A stretch of 10,337 bases of DNA from DASYUM01 sp036001225 (GCA_036001225.1 DASYUM010000292.1:1-10337), one strand, 5' to 3'; positions 1 through 6,662 are shown, counted from the stretch's first letter. Made by a program: numbers and translations. Notes: generated by a model from the sequence alone, not told the origin.

Positions 1-156
1 GACATCGCTGCCGTGGACCGACCGTTGGCACCGGTCCGAGGCCCGAGCCCCGGTAGGACGCAGGGAGGAGGCGCGCCGAGGCGTATGCCGCATACGTTGA
101 GGCGCGCCGACGACCGAGGACGACCCGGGACGACGCGCATCGGCCCGGCCCGCTGA
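1..156 (+). CDS. Possible 3' end of an upstream gene (gspE expected), unrecognised tail
   Basis: Frame 1 is open from the first base to a TGA at 154-156, which overlaps the gspF ATG (TGATG). gspF has no Shine-Dalgarno sequence of its own, so coupling to a gene ending exactly here is plausible. In type II secretion operons that gene is usually the ATPase gspE. However, the 51 encoded residues are rich in Arg, Gly and Pro and show no typical GspE C-terminal motif. The stretch also carries a long palindrome, which is unusual for coding DNA. An open frame of this length is unsurprising at such high GC. The alternative is that gspE ends before the window and this is a spacer. Frames 2 and 3 stop at about 97-99 and 54-56 and also lack GspE motifs. 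Confidence 0.3.
   Translation, partial: DIAAVDRPLAPVRGPSPGRTQGGGAPRRMPHTLRRADDRGRPGTTRIGPAR
70..108. repeat. 39-bp imperfect palindrome with duplicated GAGGCGCGCCGA arms
   Basis: A core inverted repeat, CGTATGC (82-88), one base (C89), GCATACG (90-96), is flanked by two copies of the self-palindromic octamer GGCGCGCC at 70-77 and 101-108. The octamers lie exactly equidistant (19 bases) from the centre at 89. The outer arms are also a 12-bp direct repeat (GAGGCGCGCCGA at 68-79 and 99-110) with a 31-bp period, about three helical turns. In RNA the two G-T pairs next to the core (80/98, 81/97) could extend the stem. It could be an operator, an RNA hairpin or a repeat-element remnant. There is no following T-run, so it is not a classic intrinsic terminator. 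Confidence 0.8.
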
Positions 157-1379
157 TGCCGGTCTTCACGTATCGGGCCGCCGACCGCACCGGCCGCACC
201 ATCGACGGCGTGATGGAGGCGCACGATCCCCAGGCGGTGATCGAGCGCCTGCACCGCGAAGAGTACTTCCCGGTCCGGGTCGAGTCGGCCGACGAGCGGC
301 CGCGGCTCGGCGGCCTCGGCCTTTCCCTGCGGGTGGGCCAGCGTGTTCCCGGCCGTGATCTGCTCACCTTCACCCAGCAGCTCTCCACCCTGCTGGACGC
401 CGGCATCCCCCTCGATCGGGCGCTCGCCATTCTGGCCGAGCTCTCGGCGAGCCCGCGTCTGCGGGCGATCGTCCAGGACGTGTCCCAAAGCGTGCGCACC
501 GGCTCCACCCTCGCCGACGCGTTGAGCCGCCATCACCCTCGCCCTTTCTCGCGCCTGTACATCAATACCGTTCGAGCCGGGGAGAAGGGAGGGGTGCTGG
601 AGGCAGCCCTCCGCCGCCTTGCCGAGCACCTGGAGGCGAGCCGGGAGCTGCGGGAGGCGTTGACCTCGGCGATGATCTACCCGGCCCTGCTGCTCACGGT
701 CGGCATCGGGGCGGTCATCTTCCTGATGACGTTCGTGCTTCCCCGCTTCGCGGTGGTGTTCGCCGATCTCGGTCAGAGCCTGCCCCTGCCGACCCGGATC
801 CTCCTCGCCGTGAGCCAGTGGCTGGTCTCCTACTGGTGGGTGCTGGCCCTCACCCTGTTGGCCGCGCTCCTGACCTGGCAGGTGGTGGCCCGCTCGGAAG
901 CCGCCCGGCTGGCGGTGGACCGGTGGCTGCTGGGTCTGCCCCTCGTCGGGGACCTCCTCCGCAAGCTCGAGGTCGGGCAGTTTGCCCGTACCCTCGGCAC
1001 CCTGCTGCACTCGGGGGTGCCACTCCTGGCCGCACTGGGTGTGGCCCGGGAGGTGGCCGGCAACCGGGTGGTCGCCCAAGCCCTCACGGCGGTCCAGGAG
1101 GGGGCGAAGAGGGGGGACGGCCTCGCCCGTCCAATGGCCGAGACCGGCGCCTTCCCGGCGCTGGCGATCCACATGGTTCGGGTCGGGGAGGAGACGGGCC
1201 GGATCGAGGACATGCTCGGGCGGGTGGCGGGAGCCTACGAGACCGAGATCCGCGTGGCCGTGCGCCGACTCATCTCCCTTCTGGAGCCTGTCATCATCCT
1301 CATGCTCGGCCTCATCGTGCTCGGCATCGTGCTCGCGATCCTGCTGGCCATCCTGAGCATCAATGAGCTTCCGCTCTAG
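156..1379 (+). CDS. gspF: Type II secretion inner-membrane platform protein GspF
   Basis: The 407-residue product has the length and layout of GspF/PilC, the polytopic inner-membrane protein of the secretion platform. It works with the ATPase GspE and with GspL/GspM to assemble the pseudopilus. The N-terminus (FTYRAADRTGRTIDGVMEA) is typical of the family. Two homologous cytoplasmic four-helix domains are visible: residues about 70-175, with FTQQLSTLLDAGIPLDRAL and VRAGEKGGVLEAAL, and about 274-373, with FARTLGTLLHSGVPLLAAL and VRVGEETGRIEDML. Hydrophobic segments lie at about 175-198, 216-242 and 374-400. The ATG at 156 gives the family N-terminus and overlaps the preceding TGA. No ribosome binding site is visible. 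gspG starts 9 bases after its stop. Confidence 0.97.
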   Translation: MPVFTYRAADRTGRTIDGVMEAHDPQAVIERLHREEYFPVRVESADERPRLGGLGLSLRVGQRVPGRDLLTFTQQLSTLLDAGIPLDRALAILAELSASPRLRAIVQDVSQSVRTGSTLADALSRHHPRPFSRLYINTVRAGEKGGVLEAALRRLAEHLEASRELREALTSAMIYPALLLTVGIGAVIFLMTFVLPRFAVVFADLGQSLPLPTRILLAVSQWLVSYWWVLALTLLAALLTWQVVARSEAARLAVDRWLLGLPLVGDLLRKLEVGQFARTLGTLLHSGVPLLAALGVAREVAGNRVVAQALTAVQEGAKRGDGLARPMAETGAFPALAIHMVRVGEETGRIEDMLGRVAGAYETEIRVAVRRLISLLEPVIILMLGLIVLGIVLAILLAILSINELPL

Positions 1380-1388
1380 CGCGATTCC

Positions 1389-1844
1389 ATGAGGCGCCTC
1401 CTCCTCGGGCGCGTTCGGCGTGATCAGGGCGGCTTCACCCTCATCGAGCTGCTGGTCGTCGTCATCATCCTGGGCTTGCTGGCCGCGCTCGTGGGCCCCC
1501 GGCTGTTCGGCCGGGTGGCGCAGTCCAAGCAGGCGGCGGCACGGGTCCAGATCGAACTGCTCGGGTCGGCTCTCGATCAGTTCAAGCTCGACACCGGCCG
1601 TTATCCGGCGACACAGGAGGGCCTCCAGTCGCTCCAGGTCAGTCCCGGCAACGTGTCGGGGTGGGAGGGCCCCTACCTCAAGAAGGACATCCCTCGCGAC
1701 CCATGGGGAAACTCCTACCAGTACAAGAGCCCTGGCGACCACGGCGAGTACGACCTCTGGTCGTTCGGCTCCGACGGCGCGCCGGGAGGCGAGGGCGAGG
1801 CCGCCGACATCCTGAGCTGGAGCGCGGAGGGAAGACCGCGCTGA
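1389..1844 (+). CDS. gspG: Major pseudopilin GspG
   Basis: GspG is the main subunit of the periplasmic pseudopilus that pushes substrates through the secretin. The 151-residue precursor has a basic leader ending in Gly15, then FTLIELLVVV. Prepilin peptidase should cut between Gly15 and Phe16, leaving Glu at mature position 5 and a hydrophobic helix at about 16-40. The C-terminal half matches GspG: DTGRYPATQEGL, WEGPYLKKDIPRDPWGN, YDLWSFGSDG and GGEGEAAD. The last part is the loop that binds calcium in characterised GspG proteins. Asp129 and Asp140 sit where ligands are expected; the residue before Asp140 is Ala, where Klebsiella PulG has a second Asp. No clear ribosome binding site precedes the ATG. 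The TGA overlaps the gspH ATG (TGATG). Confidence 0.97.
   Translation: MRRLLLGRVRRDQGGFTLIELLVVVIILGLLAALVGPRLFGRVAQSKQAAARVQIELLGSALDQFKLDTGRYPATQEGLQSLQVSPGNVSGWEGPYLKKDIPRDPWGNSYQYKSPGDHGEYDLWSFGSDGAPGGEGEAADILSWSAEGRPR
1826..1831 (+). promoter_or_regulatory. Shine-Dalgarno-like GGAGGG before gspH
   Basis: GGAGGG lies inside the 3' end of gspG, 12 bases before the ATG at 1844. The spacing is a little long, but with the TGATG overlap it supports this start for gspH rather than the longer in-frame extension overlapping gspG. Confidence 0.45.
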
Positions 1845-2308
1845 TGGACGCCGGCGACCGCCGCCGTCGCTCCCCCGGCTTCACGCTGATCGAAATCGTC
1901 GTCGTGCTCGCGATCCTCGCGGTCGCGACCGCCCTCGTCCTCCCCGCCGTCGGCCGGGGGCGGGATGCCCTGCAGCTCCGGAGCGAGGCCGGGCGGGTGG
2001 CGGCGCTCTTGCGCGAGGCCCGGCTCCAAGCGGTCAGTCAGCGTCACGCCACGCGGGTCGTCCTCGACCGCGCGCGGAACACGGTGGTGCTCACCGGGCG
2101 CGACCCCGCCCACCCCCTTCGGGAGCTCGCGGTGCCGGCCGGCCTTCGCTTCACGGTGGCAACCGGCGGCGATACGCTGACCTTCTCCTCGCGCGGCCTC
2201 ACCCGCGAGACGCGGTGGCTCCTCGAACGGCCGGACGGGCGCCGCCTCGCAATCGACGTGGACGGGGTGACCGGGCGGGTCCGCGTCGGCCCCGAGCGCC
2301 CTTCTTGA
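1844..2308 (+). CDS. gspH: Minor pseudopilin GspH
   Basis: This 154-residue minor pseudopilin is predicted to sit between the GspG shaft and the GspI-J-K tip. The ATG at 1844 overlaps the gspG stop and gives a short Arg-rich leader ending in Gly12. It is followed by FTLIEIVVVLAILAV, so cleavage is predicted at Gly12-Phe13 with Glu at +5. The region LRSEAGRVAALLREARLQAVSQ (helix after the membrane segment) and the C-terminal LTFSSRGLT...RRLAIDVDGVTGRVRV pattern are typical of the GspH/FimT family. The frame is open further upstream, to 1661, but that extension overlaps the conserved end of gspG and would bury the leader, so it is rejected. The stop is 4 bases before the gspI ATG. Confidence 0.94.
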   Translation: MDAGDRRRRSPGFTLIEIVVVLAILAVATALVLPAVGRGRDALQLRSEAGRVAALLREARLQAVSQRHATRVVLDRARNTVVLTGRDPAHPLRELAVPAGLRFTVATGGDTLTFSSRGLTRETRWLLERPDGRRLAIDVDGVTGRVRVGPERPS

Positions 2309-2312
2309 GCTG

Positions 2313-2771
2313 ATGCCGATGTCAACACGCGGTCGGTGGCTCGCGATCGGCCCGAGCCGAGGGCGACAGGACGCGATGGTGATCGGCCCGAGCCCAGCCG
2401 GCTTCACGCTGATCGAGGTGCTGGTCGCCCTCCTCGTCCTGTCAATTGCCGTGGTAGCCGCGCTCCAGCTCTTCGGCGGCGGCCTCCGCCTGGCCCGGAC
2501 GGCCGGTGACCAGCTGGAGGCCACCCTGCTCGCCAGCGCCAAGCTGGCGGAGGGGGGGCTTGAGAACCCCGAGGAGGGCACCACCGAGGGAAGCGAGGGG
2601 GACTACCGCTGGGTCCGCCGCGTGGCGCTCGATCCGGAGCTCTTGCCGGCCGAAGCCGACCCGGCCCTTGTGAGCTCGCTCCGCCTGGCCCGGGTGAGCG
2701 TGGAGGTGCGCTGGGGGCGCAATCGCCACGTGGAGCTGGTGACGTTGCGGGCCTGGACGGTGCGGCCATGA
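2313..2771 (+). CDS. gspI: Minor pseudopilin GspI
   Basis: GspI is a tip pseudopilin that binds GspJ and GspK. From the ATG at 2313 the product is 152 residues; prepilin peptidase would cut between Gly30 and Phe31 before FTLIEVLVALLVLSI, a GspI-like sequence with Glu at +5. A Leu/Ala-rich helix with TLLASAKLAEGGLE and a C-terminal VSVEVRWGRNRHVELVTLRAW fit the family. The 30-residue leader is long. An alternative ATG at 2376 (residue 22) gives a 9-residue leader, closer to usual pseudopilin leaders, but leaves 67 bases after gspH. Neither start has a strong ribosome binding site. A 14-bp direct repeat lies between the two starts. The 3' end overlaps gspJ by ATGA. Confidence 0.93.
   Translation: MPMSTRGRWLAIGPSRGRQDAMVIGPSPAGFTLIEVLVALLVLSIAVVAALQLFGGGLRLARTAGDQLEATLLASAKLAEGGLENPEEGTTEGSEGDYRWVRRVALDPELLPAEADPALVSSLRLARVSVEVRWGRNRHVELVTLRAWTVRP
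2345..2394 (+). repeat. 14-bp direct repeat in the gspI leader region
   Basis: GATCGGCCCGAGCC occurs at 2345-2358 and again at 2381-2394, a period of 36 bases (12 codons). In the gspI frame it encodes Ile-Gly-Pro-Ser twice. The copies flank the alternative ATG at 2376. It looks like a small in-frame duplication, either extending the leader of GspI or lying in its 5' untranslated region. Confidence 0.7.
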
Positions 2772-3583
2772 AATCCGGGGAAACCGGCGCGCTTGCGGAC
2801 CGCCGCGGCTTGACGCTGCTCGAGGTCATCGTCGCCCTCACCATCGCCGCCCTCATCGTCGGCGTCCTGCTCACCAGCCTGCGAGTCGGCGTCCACGCCT
2901 GGGAAGCGGGCGAGCGGCGAGCGGCCACCCAGCAGGAGGTGCGGGCCCTCTTCGAGCTGCTGACGGAAGCCCTATCGTCGGCTATCCCGCTCCGGGGCCG
3001 TCTCGGGGAAGCGCCGGACCGAGTGGTCCTCTTCCAGGGTGAGCGGGACGAGGTCCGCTTCGTCACCACCGCGTCCCCGCTGGTTCTCGACGCGCCGACC
3101 ACACCCTTCCACGCGGTTACCCTCCGCCACACCAGCGACAACCAGCTGCGCCTGATCGAGCGGCTGGTCCCGGCCGACGAGCCGTTCGGCGGGGGGCCGG
3201 AGACCGTGCTGGCCCGCTCGGTCACCGAGCTTCGGGTCGAGTACCGTGACAACGACGGGCTGTGGGCCGACCGCTGGGACCCGCGGTTGACCACCGGCCT
3301 CCCCGCCGCAGTCCGGGTCCAGTTCACCTTCCGAGAGGGCGGGCGGCCCGAGCGGACGGCGACCTTACTGGTGCCGATCCCGCTCGCCTCGGCGACGGCC
3401 CCCTCCGTGTCGAGCCAGACACCGTTCGGGGCGGCGCCGCTGATCCCGCAGCCCTCCGGTGGCGCGGCACCGCTGTTCCCACAGCCATTCGGCGGTATAC
3501 CACCGACCTTCCCCCGGCCGCCCGGCGGCACGGCACCGCTGTTCCCGCAGCTGCCCGCGGGACCACCGGCCCCCGCACGGTGA
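2768..3583 (+). CDS. gspJ: Minor pseudopilin GspJ with Pro-rich repeat tail
   Basis: GspJ forms the pseudopilus tip with GspI and GspK. The 271-residue precursor has a leader ending in Gly14 and then LTLLEVIVALTIAALIVGVLL; cleavage before Leu15 leaves Glu at +5. Residues 40-205 fit the GspJ fold: a long helix (WEAGERRAATQQEVRALFE), then beta-rich sequence including VLFQGERDEVRFVTT and SVTELRVEYRDNDGLWADRW, ending in RTATLLVPI. After about residue 207 the protein continues into a Pro/Gly-rich tail of some 65 residues with four degenerate 10-11-residue repeats, beyond the usual family end. The ATG overlaps the gspI stop (ATGA). The tail is in frame and uninterrupted, and gspK starts just after it. 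Confidence 0.95.
   Translation: MKSGETGALADRRGLTLLEVIVALTIAALIVGVLLTSLRVGVHAWEAGERRAATQQEVRALFELLTEALSSAIPLRGRLGEAPDRVVLFQGERDEVRFVTTASPLVLDAPTTPFHAVTLRHTSDNQLRLIERLVPADEPFGGGPETVLARSVTELRVEYRDNDGLWADRWDPRLTTGLPAAVRVQFTFREGGRPERTATLLVPIPLASATAPSVSSQTPFGAAPLIPQPSGGAAPLFPQPFGGIPPTFPRPPGGTAPLFPQLPAGPPAPAR
3422..3550 (+). repeat. Tandem 30-33-bp repeats encoding the GspJ Pro-rich tail
   Basis: Four in-frame units lie at 3422-3451, 3452-3484, 3485-3517 and 3518-3550. They encode PFGAAPLIPQ, PSGGAAPLFPQ, PFGGIPPTFPR and PPGGTAPLFPQ. Units 2 and 4 agree at 28 of 33 bases by my alignment, and three of the five differences are silent. This indicates tandem duplication followed by divergence. Confidence 0.85.
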
Positions 3584-3588
3584 GCCGG

Positions 3589-4566
3589 ATGAGACCGACG
3601 GTGACTGGCCACCGGGGACGCCAGGCCGAGCGCGGGGTCGCGCTCATCATCGTGCTCCTCGTCCTGTCCTTGCTCCTGACGGTGGTGGGCGAGTTCGCGC
3701 TCGCCATGCGGCTGGAGGCGACCACGACGATCAACTTCCGGGCCGCGGTCGCCAGCGGGTTCCTGGCCCAGGCGGGGTTTCAGCGCGCGGCGGCCGAGAT
3801 CCTGCCCGACGCGATCGCGCATCACCTCGACGAGGCCGGCCTGCTGGTCTTCCGCCATTCGCGCCTCGGCTCCCCGCAGGCGCCTCCGCGTCAGGACATC
3901 AAGCTGGGGACGGGGCAATTCTCCTACCGCATCACGGACGAAGAGGCCCGCATCAACCTCAACCGGGCCACGCCCGACCAGCTTCACCGGCTCCTGACCG
4001 AGCTCGGGATCGAGCGCGAGACGCGCGACGTCATCGTCGACTCCATCCAGGACTGGCGGGATCCCAACGAGGAGCACCGGCTGAACGGCGCCGAAAGTGA
4101 CTACTACCTCGCCCTGCCGGTACCCTACAAGTCGAAGAACGCCGACTTCGACAGCGTCGAGGAGCTGCTGCTCGTTCGGGGGATCACCCCTCAGATCTTC
4201 TACGGCACGCCTGAGCAGCCGGGACTAGGGGCGTACGTCACGGTCGCCGGCAGCGGGGCGATCAACCTGAACACCGCGAGCGACGTCGTCCTGCGCACGC
4301 TCGGGTATGCTCAGGCCGAGCTGGACAACCTCAAGCAGGGCCGGCCTTACCTCGACGCCAGCGCCTTGCCGTCCCGCCTGCGGGGCCGTGGCAGCCAACA
4401 GACCGTCAAGTCGACGACCTTCCGGATCGAGGCGTCCGGCGAAGTGCCCCGGCAAGGACGGCGTACGCTGAGGGCGGTGGCTCAGCGACAGCTCGGTCCT
4501 GACGGAACCCTGCGCGCCAGCCTCCGAAGCTGGCAGTGGGTAGGAGACGAGGCGGAGCGCCCGTGA
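3589..4566 (+). CDS. gspK: Minor pseudopilin GspK (tip, non-canonical position 5)
   Basis: GspK is the large pseudopilin that caps the pseudopilus. From the ATG the product is 325 residues, a normal length. The leader ends in Gly16 and is followed by VALIIVLLVLSLLL. Mature position 5 is Ile rather than Glu, as is characteristic of GspK. Helix-hairpin-helix-like signatures are clear: EEARINLNRATPDQLHRLL (119-136), then IQDWRDPNEEHRLNGAESDYY (153-173), and a second GAINLNTASDVVLRTLG (223-239). An in-frame GTG at 3580 overlaps the gspJ stop (GTGA) and would add three residues; either start is possible. The frame is open far upstream, but that region is gspJ. The gap to gspL is 28 bases. Confidence 0.95.
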   Translation: MRPTVTGHRGRQAERGVALIIVLLVLSLLLTVVGEFALAMRLEATTTINFRAAVASGFLAQAGFQRAAAEILPDAIAHHLDEAGLLVFRHSRLGSPQAPPRQDIKLGTGQFSYRITDEEARINLNRATPDQLHRLLTELGIERETRDVIVDSIQDWRDPNEEHRLNGAESDYYLALPVPYKSKNADFDSVEELLLVRGITPQIFYGTPEQPGLGAYVTVAGSGAINLNTASDVVLRTLGYAQAELDNLKQGRPYLDASALPSRLRGRGSQQTVKSTTFRIEASGEVPRQGRRTLRAVAQRQLGPDGTLRASLRSWQWVGDEAERP

Positions 4567-4571
4567 CGCGA

Positions 4572-4578
4572 GGGAGGA
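4572..4578 (+). promoter_or_regulatory. Shine-Dalgarno GGGAGGA before gspL
   Basis: A strong purine-rich site lies in the 28-base gap after gspK. It is 16 bases before the GTG at 4595, longer than normal, but exactly 7 bases before an in-frame GTC codon at 4586. No ATG, GTG or TTG in the gspL frame is better spaced, so the site and the annotated start do not match well. Confidence 0.6.
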
Positions 4579-4594
4579 TCCACCCGTCAGCGAC

Positions 4595-6037
4595 GTGATC
4601 GGCCTCACCGTCGCCGACGCCCACATCACCGGCGTCGTCATCCGCCGTCGCTGGGGGGCCACCCGCGTCCTCGCCGAGTTCCGCGTCGACCCCGGCGAGG
4701 AGGCCGGCACCGCGCTGCGGGCCAGGCTGCGCGAGCTGGGCGTCCGGACCCGGCGCGTCCACGTCGCCCTCTCGCGGCGCCGGGCCGTGGTCAAGGCGAT
4801 CGAGCTGCCGGCGGTGGCCGGCGCCGACCTCCGGCGGATGGTCGGCTTCGAGCTGGAACGGCACCTGCCCTTCCCCGCCGCCGATGCGCTCTACGACTTC
4901 GAGGTCCTCGACCAGACCCCCGGGCAGCCGGTCCGCGTGCTGCTGGTGGCGGTGGAGCGGCGCGTCTTCGAGCGGGTCAACCAGCTCCTGCGCGAGGCCG
5001 GCCTGGTGCCACGGCTCGTGGACGTGGGGATCCACAGCATCGCCGTGCTGGCCGCACCGGGACCGAAGGCGCGACCGCGCGACGGCCGGGTCGTCCTCCA
5101 GATCGAGGAGGCCGAGGCGGAGCTGACGGTGGTCCGCGGCAGCCGACCGATCGCGAGCCGGGCCTTCCCGCTGCCCCTCGATGGCAAGGAGCGCGGCCAG
5201 ACGCTGGCCGAGGAGCTGCGGCGCAGTCTGGCGCCCCTGCGCCTCGAGGACCGGGACGCCGTGGCCGACGTGCTGGTGGCCGGTCGCGCCGACCTTCCCG
5301 CCACCGACTGGGCCCAGCTCCCGCTCCACCTCGCGACCCCGCTCCCGGCCGGAGTTCGCGGGGTCCCCAAGGACCCGGACGTGTTACCGGCTCTGGCGGT
5401 GGCCGCGCGGCGGCCAGGACGGGGTGCGCTTCGCACCAACCTCATGCCGGACGAGCTACGACCGCGTCCGTTCCCGTGGCCGCTGGCAGTGACCGCCGGC
5501 CTGGTCGCGCTCAATCTCCTGCTGGCGCTGGCCGTGCCCGGCCTGACCATGATCCGGGACGAGCGGCGGCTACACAGCCTGAACCGCGCGCTCGACCGCC
5601 TCGCGCCCCAGGTGCGCGAGGTCGAGCGGATCGCCGGCGGCGTCGAGCGGGGGCGACGCGAGGTCGAGATCCTGCGCGGCTTCCAGGCGCAGCATGTGCG
5701 CGTGCTTCCCCTGCTGCGGGAGCTGACCGACCTCCTCCCCCAGGACGTCTGGCTCACCAATGTCTCGGTGGACCGCAAGGGGATCGAGCTGGCCGGGTTC
5801 GCCAACGCCGCATCGCAGCTCATCCCGCTGCTGGAGGCCTCGCCGACCCTCGACCGGGTCGAGTTCACCTCACCGGTGACGAAGGGCCGTGACCGTGAGC
5901 AGTTCCGCCTCAAGGCCGGGTGGGAGCGGCTGCCGGGTCCGGCCGCGCCGAGCACCACGTCGCCCGAAGCCAGCGGGCCCCCTCCCCCCTCACCGCGGGC
6001 CGGCGGGCCCCGGCCGGCACCACCCAAGAGACCCTGA
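4595..6037 (+). CDS. gspL: Type II secretion platform protein GspL (PilM-PilN type fusion)
   Basis: GspL links the ATPase GspE to the inner-membrane platform and binds GspM. The 480-residue product has an N-terminal cytoplasmic PilM-like, actin-fold domain (about 1-275), with VHVALSRRRAVVKAIELP, LRRMVGFELERHLPFP, YDFEVLDQ and VGIHSIAVL. At about 281 the PilN-like hallmark TNLMPDELRPR appears. A membrane span (about 296-320), a charged probable coiled coil (320-362) and a periplasmic PilN-like domain (about 365-445, RELTDLLPQDVWLTNVSVDR, IELAGFA) follow. Residues 446-480 are a Pro-rich tail. The start is a GTG with a Shine-Dalgarno sequence 16 bases upstream, so the first residues are uncertain. 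The stop is 3 bases before gspM. Confidence 0.93.
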   Translation: MIGLTVADAHITGVVIRRRWGATRVLAEFRVDPGEEAGTALRARLRELGVRTRRVHVALSRRRAVVKAIELPAVAGADLRRMVGFELERHLPFPAADALYDFEVLDQTPGQPVRVLLVAVERRVFERVNQLLREAGLVPRLVDVGIHSIAVLAAPGPKARPRDGRVVLQIEEAEAELTVVRGSRPIASRAFPLPLDGKERGQTLAEELRRSLAPLRLEDRDAVADVLVAGRADLPATDWAQLPLHLATPLPAGVRGVPKDPDVLPALAVAARRPGRGALRTNLMPDELRPRPFPWPLAVTAGLVALNLLLALAVPGLTMIRDERRLHSLNRALDRLAPQVREVERIAGGVERGRREVEILRGFQAQHVRVLPLLRELTDLLPQDVWLTNVSVDRKGIELAGFANAASQLIPLLEASPTLDRVEFTSPVTKGRDREQFRLKAGWERLPGPAAPSTTSPEASGPPPPSPRAGGPRPAPPKRP

Positions 6038-6040
6038 GCC

Positions 6041-6649
6041 GTGGCCGCGCTACAATCGCGGGAGCGTCGGCTCTTGGTCCTCGGGGGCATCGTGGCGGCG
6101 ATCGTCCTCGGCTACATGTACCTGGTCGAGCCCGCGCTGGACCACCACGAGCGGGTCCGGAGCCTCATCACCGCCCGGGAGGAGCTGCTGGCCCGCCAGC
6201 AGCGGCTGGTGGCCCGCCACGAGCGGTATCTTCAGGAGCGCGATGCGCTGCAGGAGGAGGTTCGCGAGCGTCGCGGCCGTCTGCTGCCGGGAGACAAGCC
6301 GCCCCTGGCCGCCTCCGAGCTCCAGAAGCTGGTCAAGAGCCTGGCCCAAGACACGGGGGTGGAGGTGCGGAGCGAGCGCGTCTTGCCGACCACCGAGCGA
6401 GGCGGCTACACCGAGGTGCCGGTGGAGGTGACGCTGGCCGGGCCGATCCGGGCCATCGTCTCGTTCCTCTACCGACTGGAGGCGGTGCCGCTGCAGGTCA
6501 GCGTCCAGGACTTCAAGCTGCGGGTCGTCTCGATCGCGTCCCCGCGCGAATTGTTGGCAACGCTGGCGGTGACCGGCTACATTGCCACCGGCACCGGTGA
6601 GAGCGAGCCTCGCGGTCGGCCGGAGCCCCGGCGGGCGCCCGGGGCCTGA
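6041..6649 (+). CDS. gspM: Type II secretion platform protein GspM (PilO-like)
   Basis: GspM is a small bitopic inner-membrane protein that pairs with GspL, as PilO pairs with PilN in type IV pili. The 202-residue product has a short basic N-terminus and one membrane span at about 11-31 (LLVLGGIVAAIVLGYMYLVEP). A Gln/Arg/Glu-rich probable coiled coil (about 32-80) follows, then a periplasmic alpha/beta domain (about 88-183) with LQKLVKSLAQDTGVEVRSER, TEVPVEVTLAGPIRAIVSFLYRLE and LLATLAVTGYI, the ferredoxin-like pattern of PilO/GspM. The tail after 184 is Arg/Pro-rich. The GTG start is only 3 bases past the gspL stop and lacks a strong ribosome binding site, suggesting coupling. Assignment rests on position and architecture; sequence identity in this family is low. 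Confidence 0.88.
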   Translation: MAALQSRERRLLVLGGIVAAIVLGYMYLVEPALDHHERVRSLITAREELLARQQRLVARHERYLQERDALQEEVRERRGRLLPGDKPPLAASELQKLVKSLAQDTGVEVRSERVLPTTERGGYTEVPVEVTLAGPIRAIVSFLYRLEAVPLQVSVQDFKLRVVSIASPRELLATLAVTGYIATGTGESEPRGRPEPRRAPGA

Positions 6650-6656
6650 GAGGGGC

Positions 6657-6662
6657 GAGGGA
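6657..6662 (+). promoter_or_regulatory. Shine-Dalgarno GAGGGA before gspC
   Basis: GAGGGA ends 7 bases before the ATG at 6670, standard spacing. It supports independent initiation of gspC after the 20-base gap that follows gspM. Confidence 0.65.

Noticed and set aside
25..59. TTGGCA and TAGGAC as a promoter in the leader stretch
   Set aside because: The spacing is about 23 bases and the -10 match is poor, so it is not credible as a sigma-70 promoter.
70..108. Intrinsic transcription terminator before gspF
   Set aside because: The palindrome is not followed by a T-run and lies before a gene that appears to belong to the same operon.
1661..1843. Upstream extension of gspH to an ATG at 1661
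   Set aside because: It overlaps the conserved calcium-loop end of gspG. The ATG at 1844, in the TGATG overlap, gives a proper short prepilin leader.
3262..3588. Upstream extension of gspK to an ATG at 3262
   Set aside because: It would overlap over 300 bases of gspJ and give a leader of over 120 residues before the prepilin site, which is not credible.
2404..4077. 557-codon open frame on the minus strand across gspI, gspJ and gspK
   Set aside because: It is a shadow of three well-supported plus-strand genes. Its translation is Arg/Ser/Pro-rich with no family motif; long antisense frames are expected at this GC content.
6051..6056. TACAAT, a possible -10 promoter box at the start of gspM
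   Set aside because: No -35-like element lies at 16-19 bases upstream, and it sits inside the gspM coding start within a continuous operon.
4891..6090. 399-codon minus-strand open frame opposite gspL
   Set aside because: It is an Arg/Ser-rich shadow without motifs, opposite clear PilM and PilN domain motifs.
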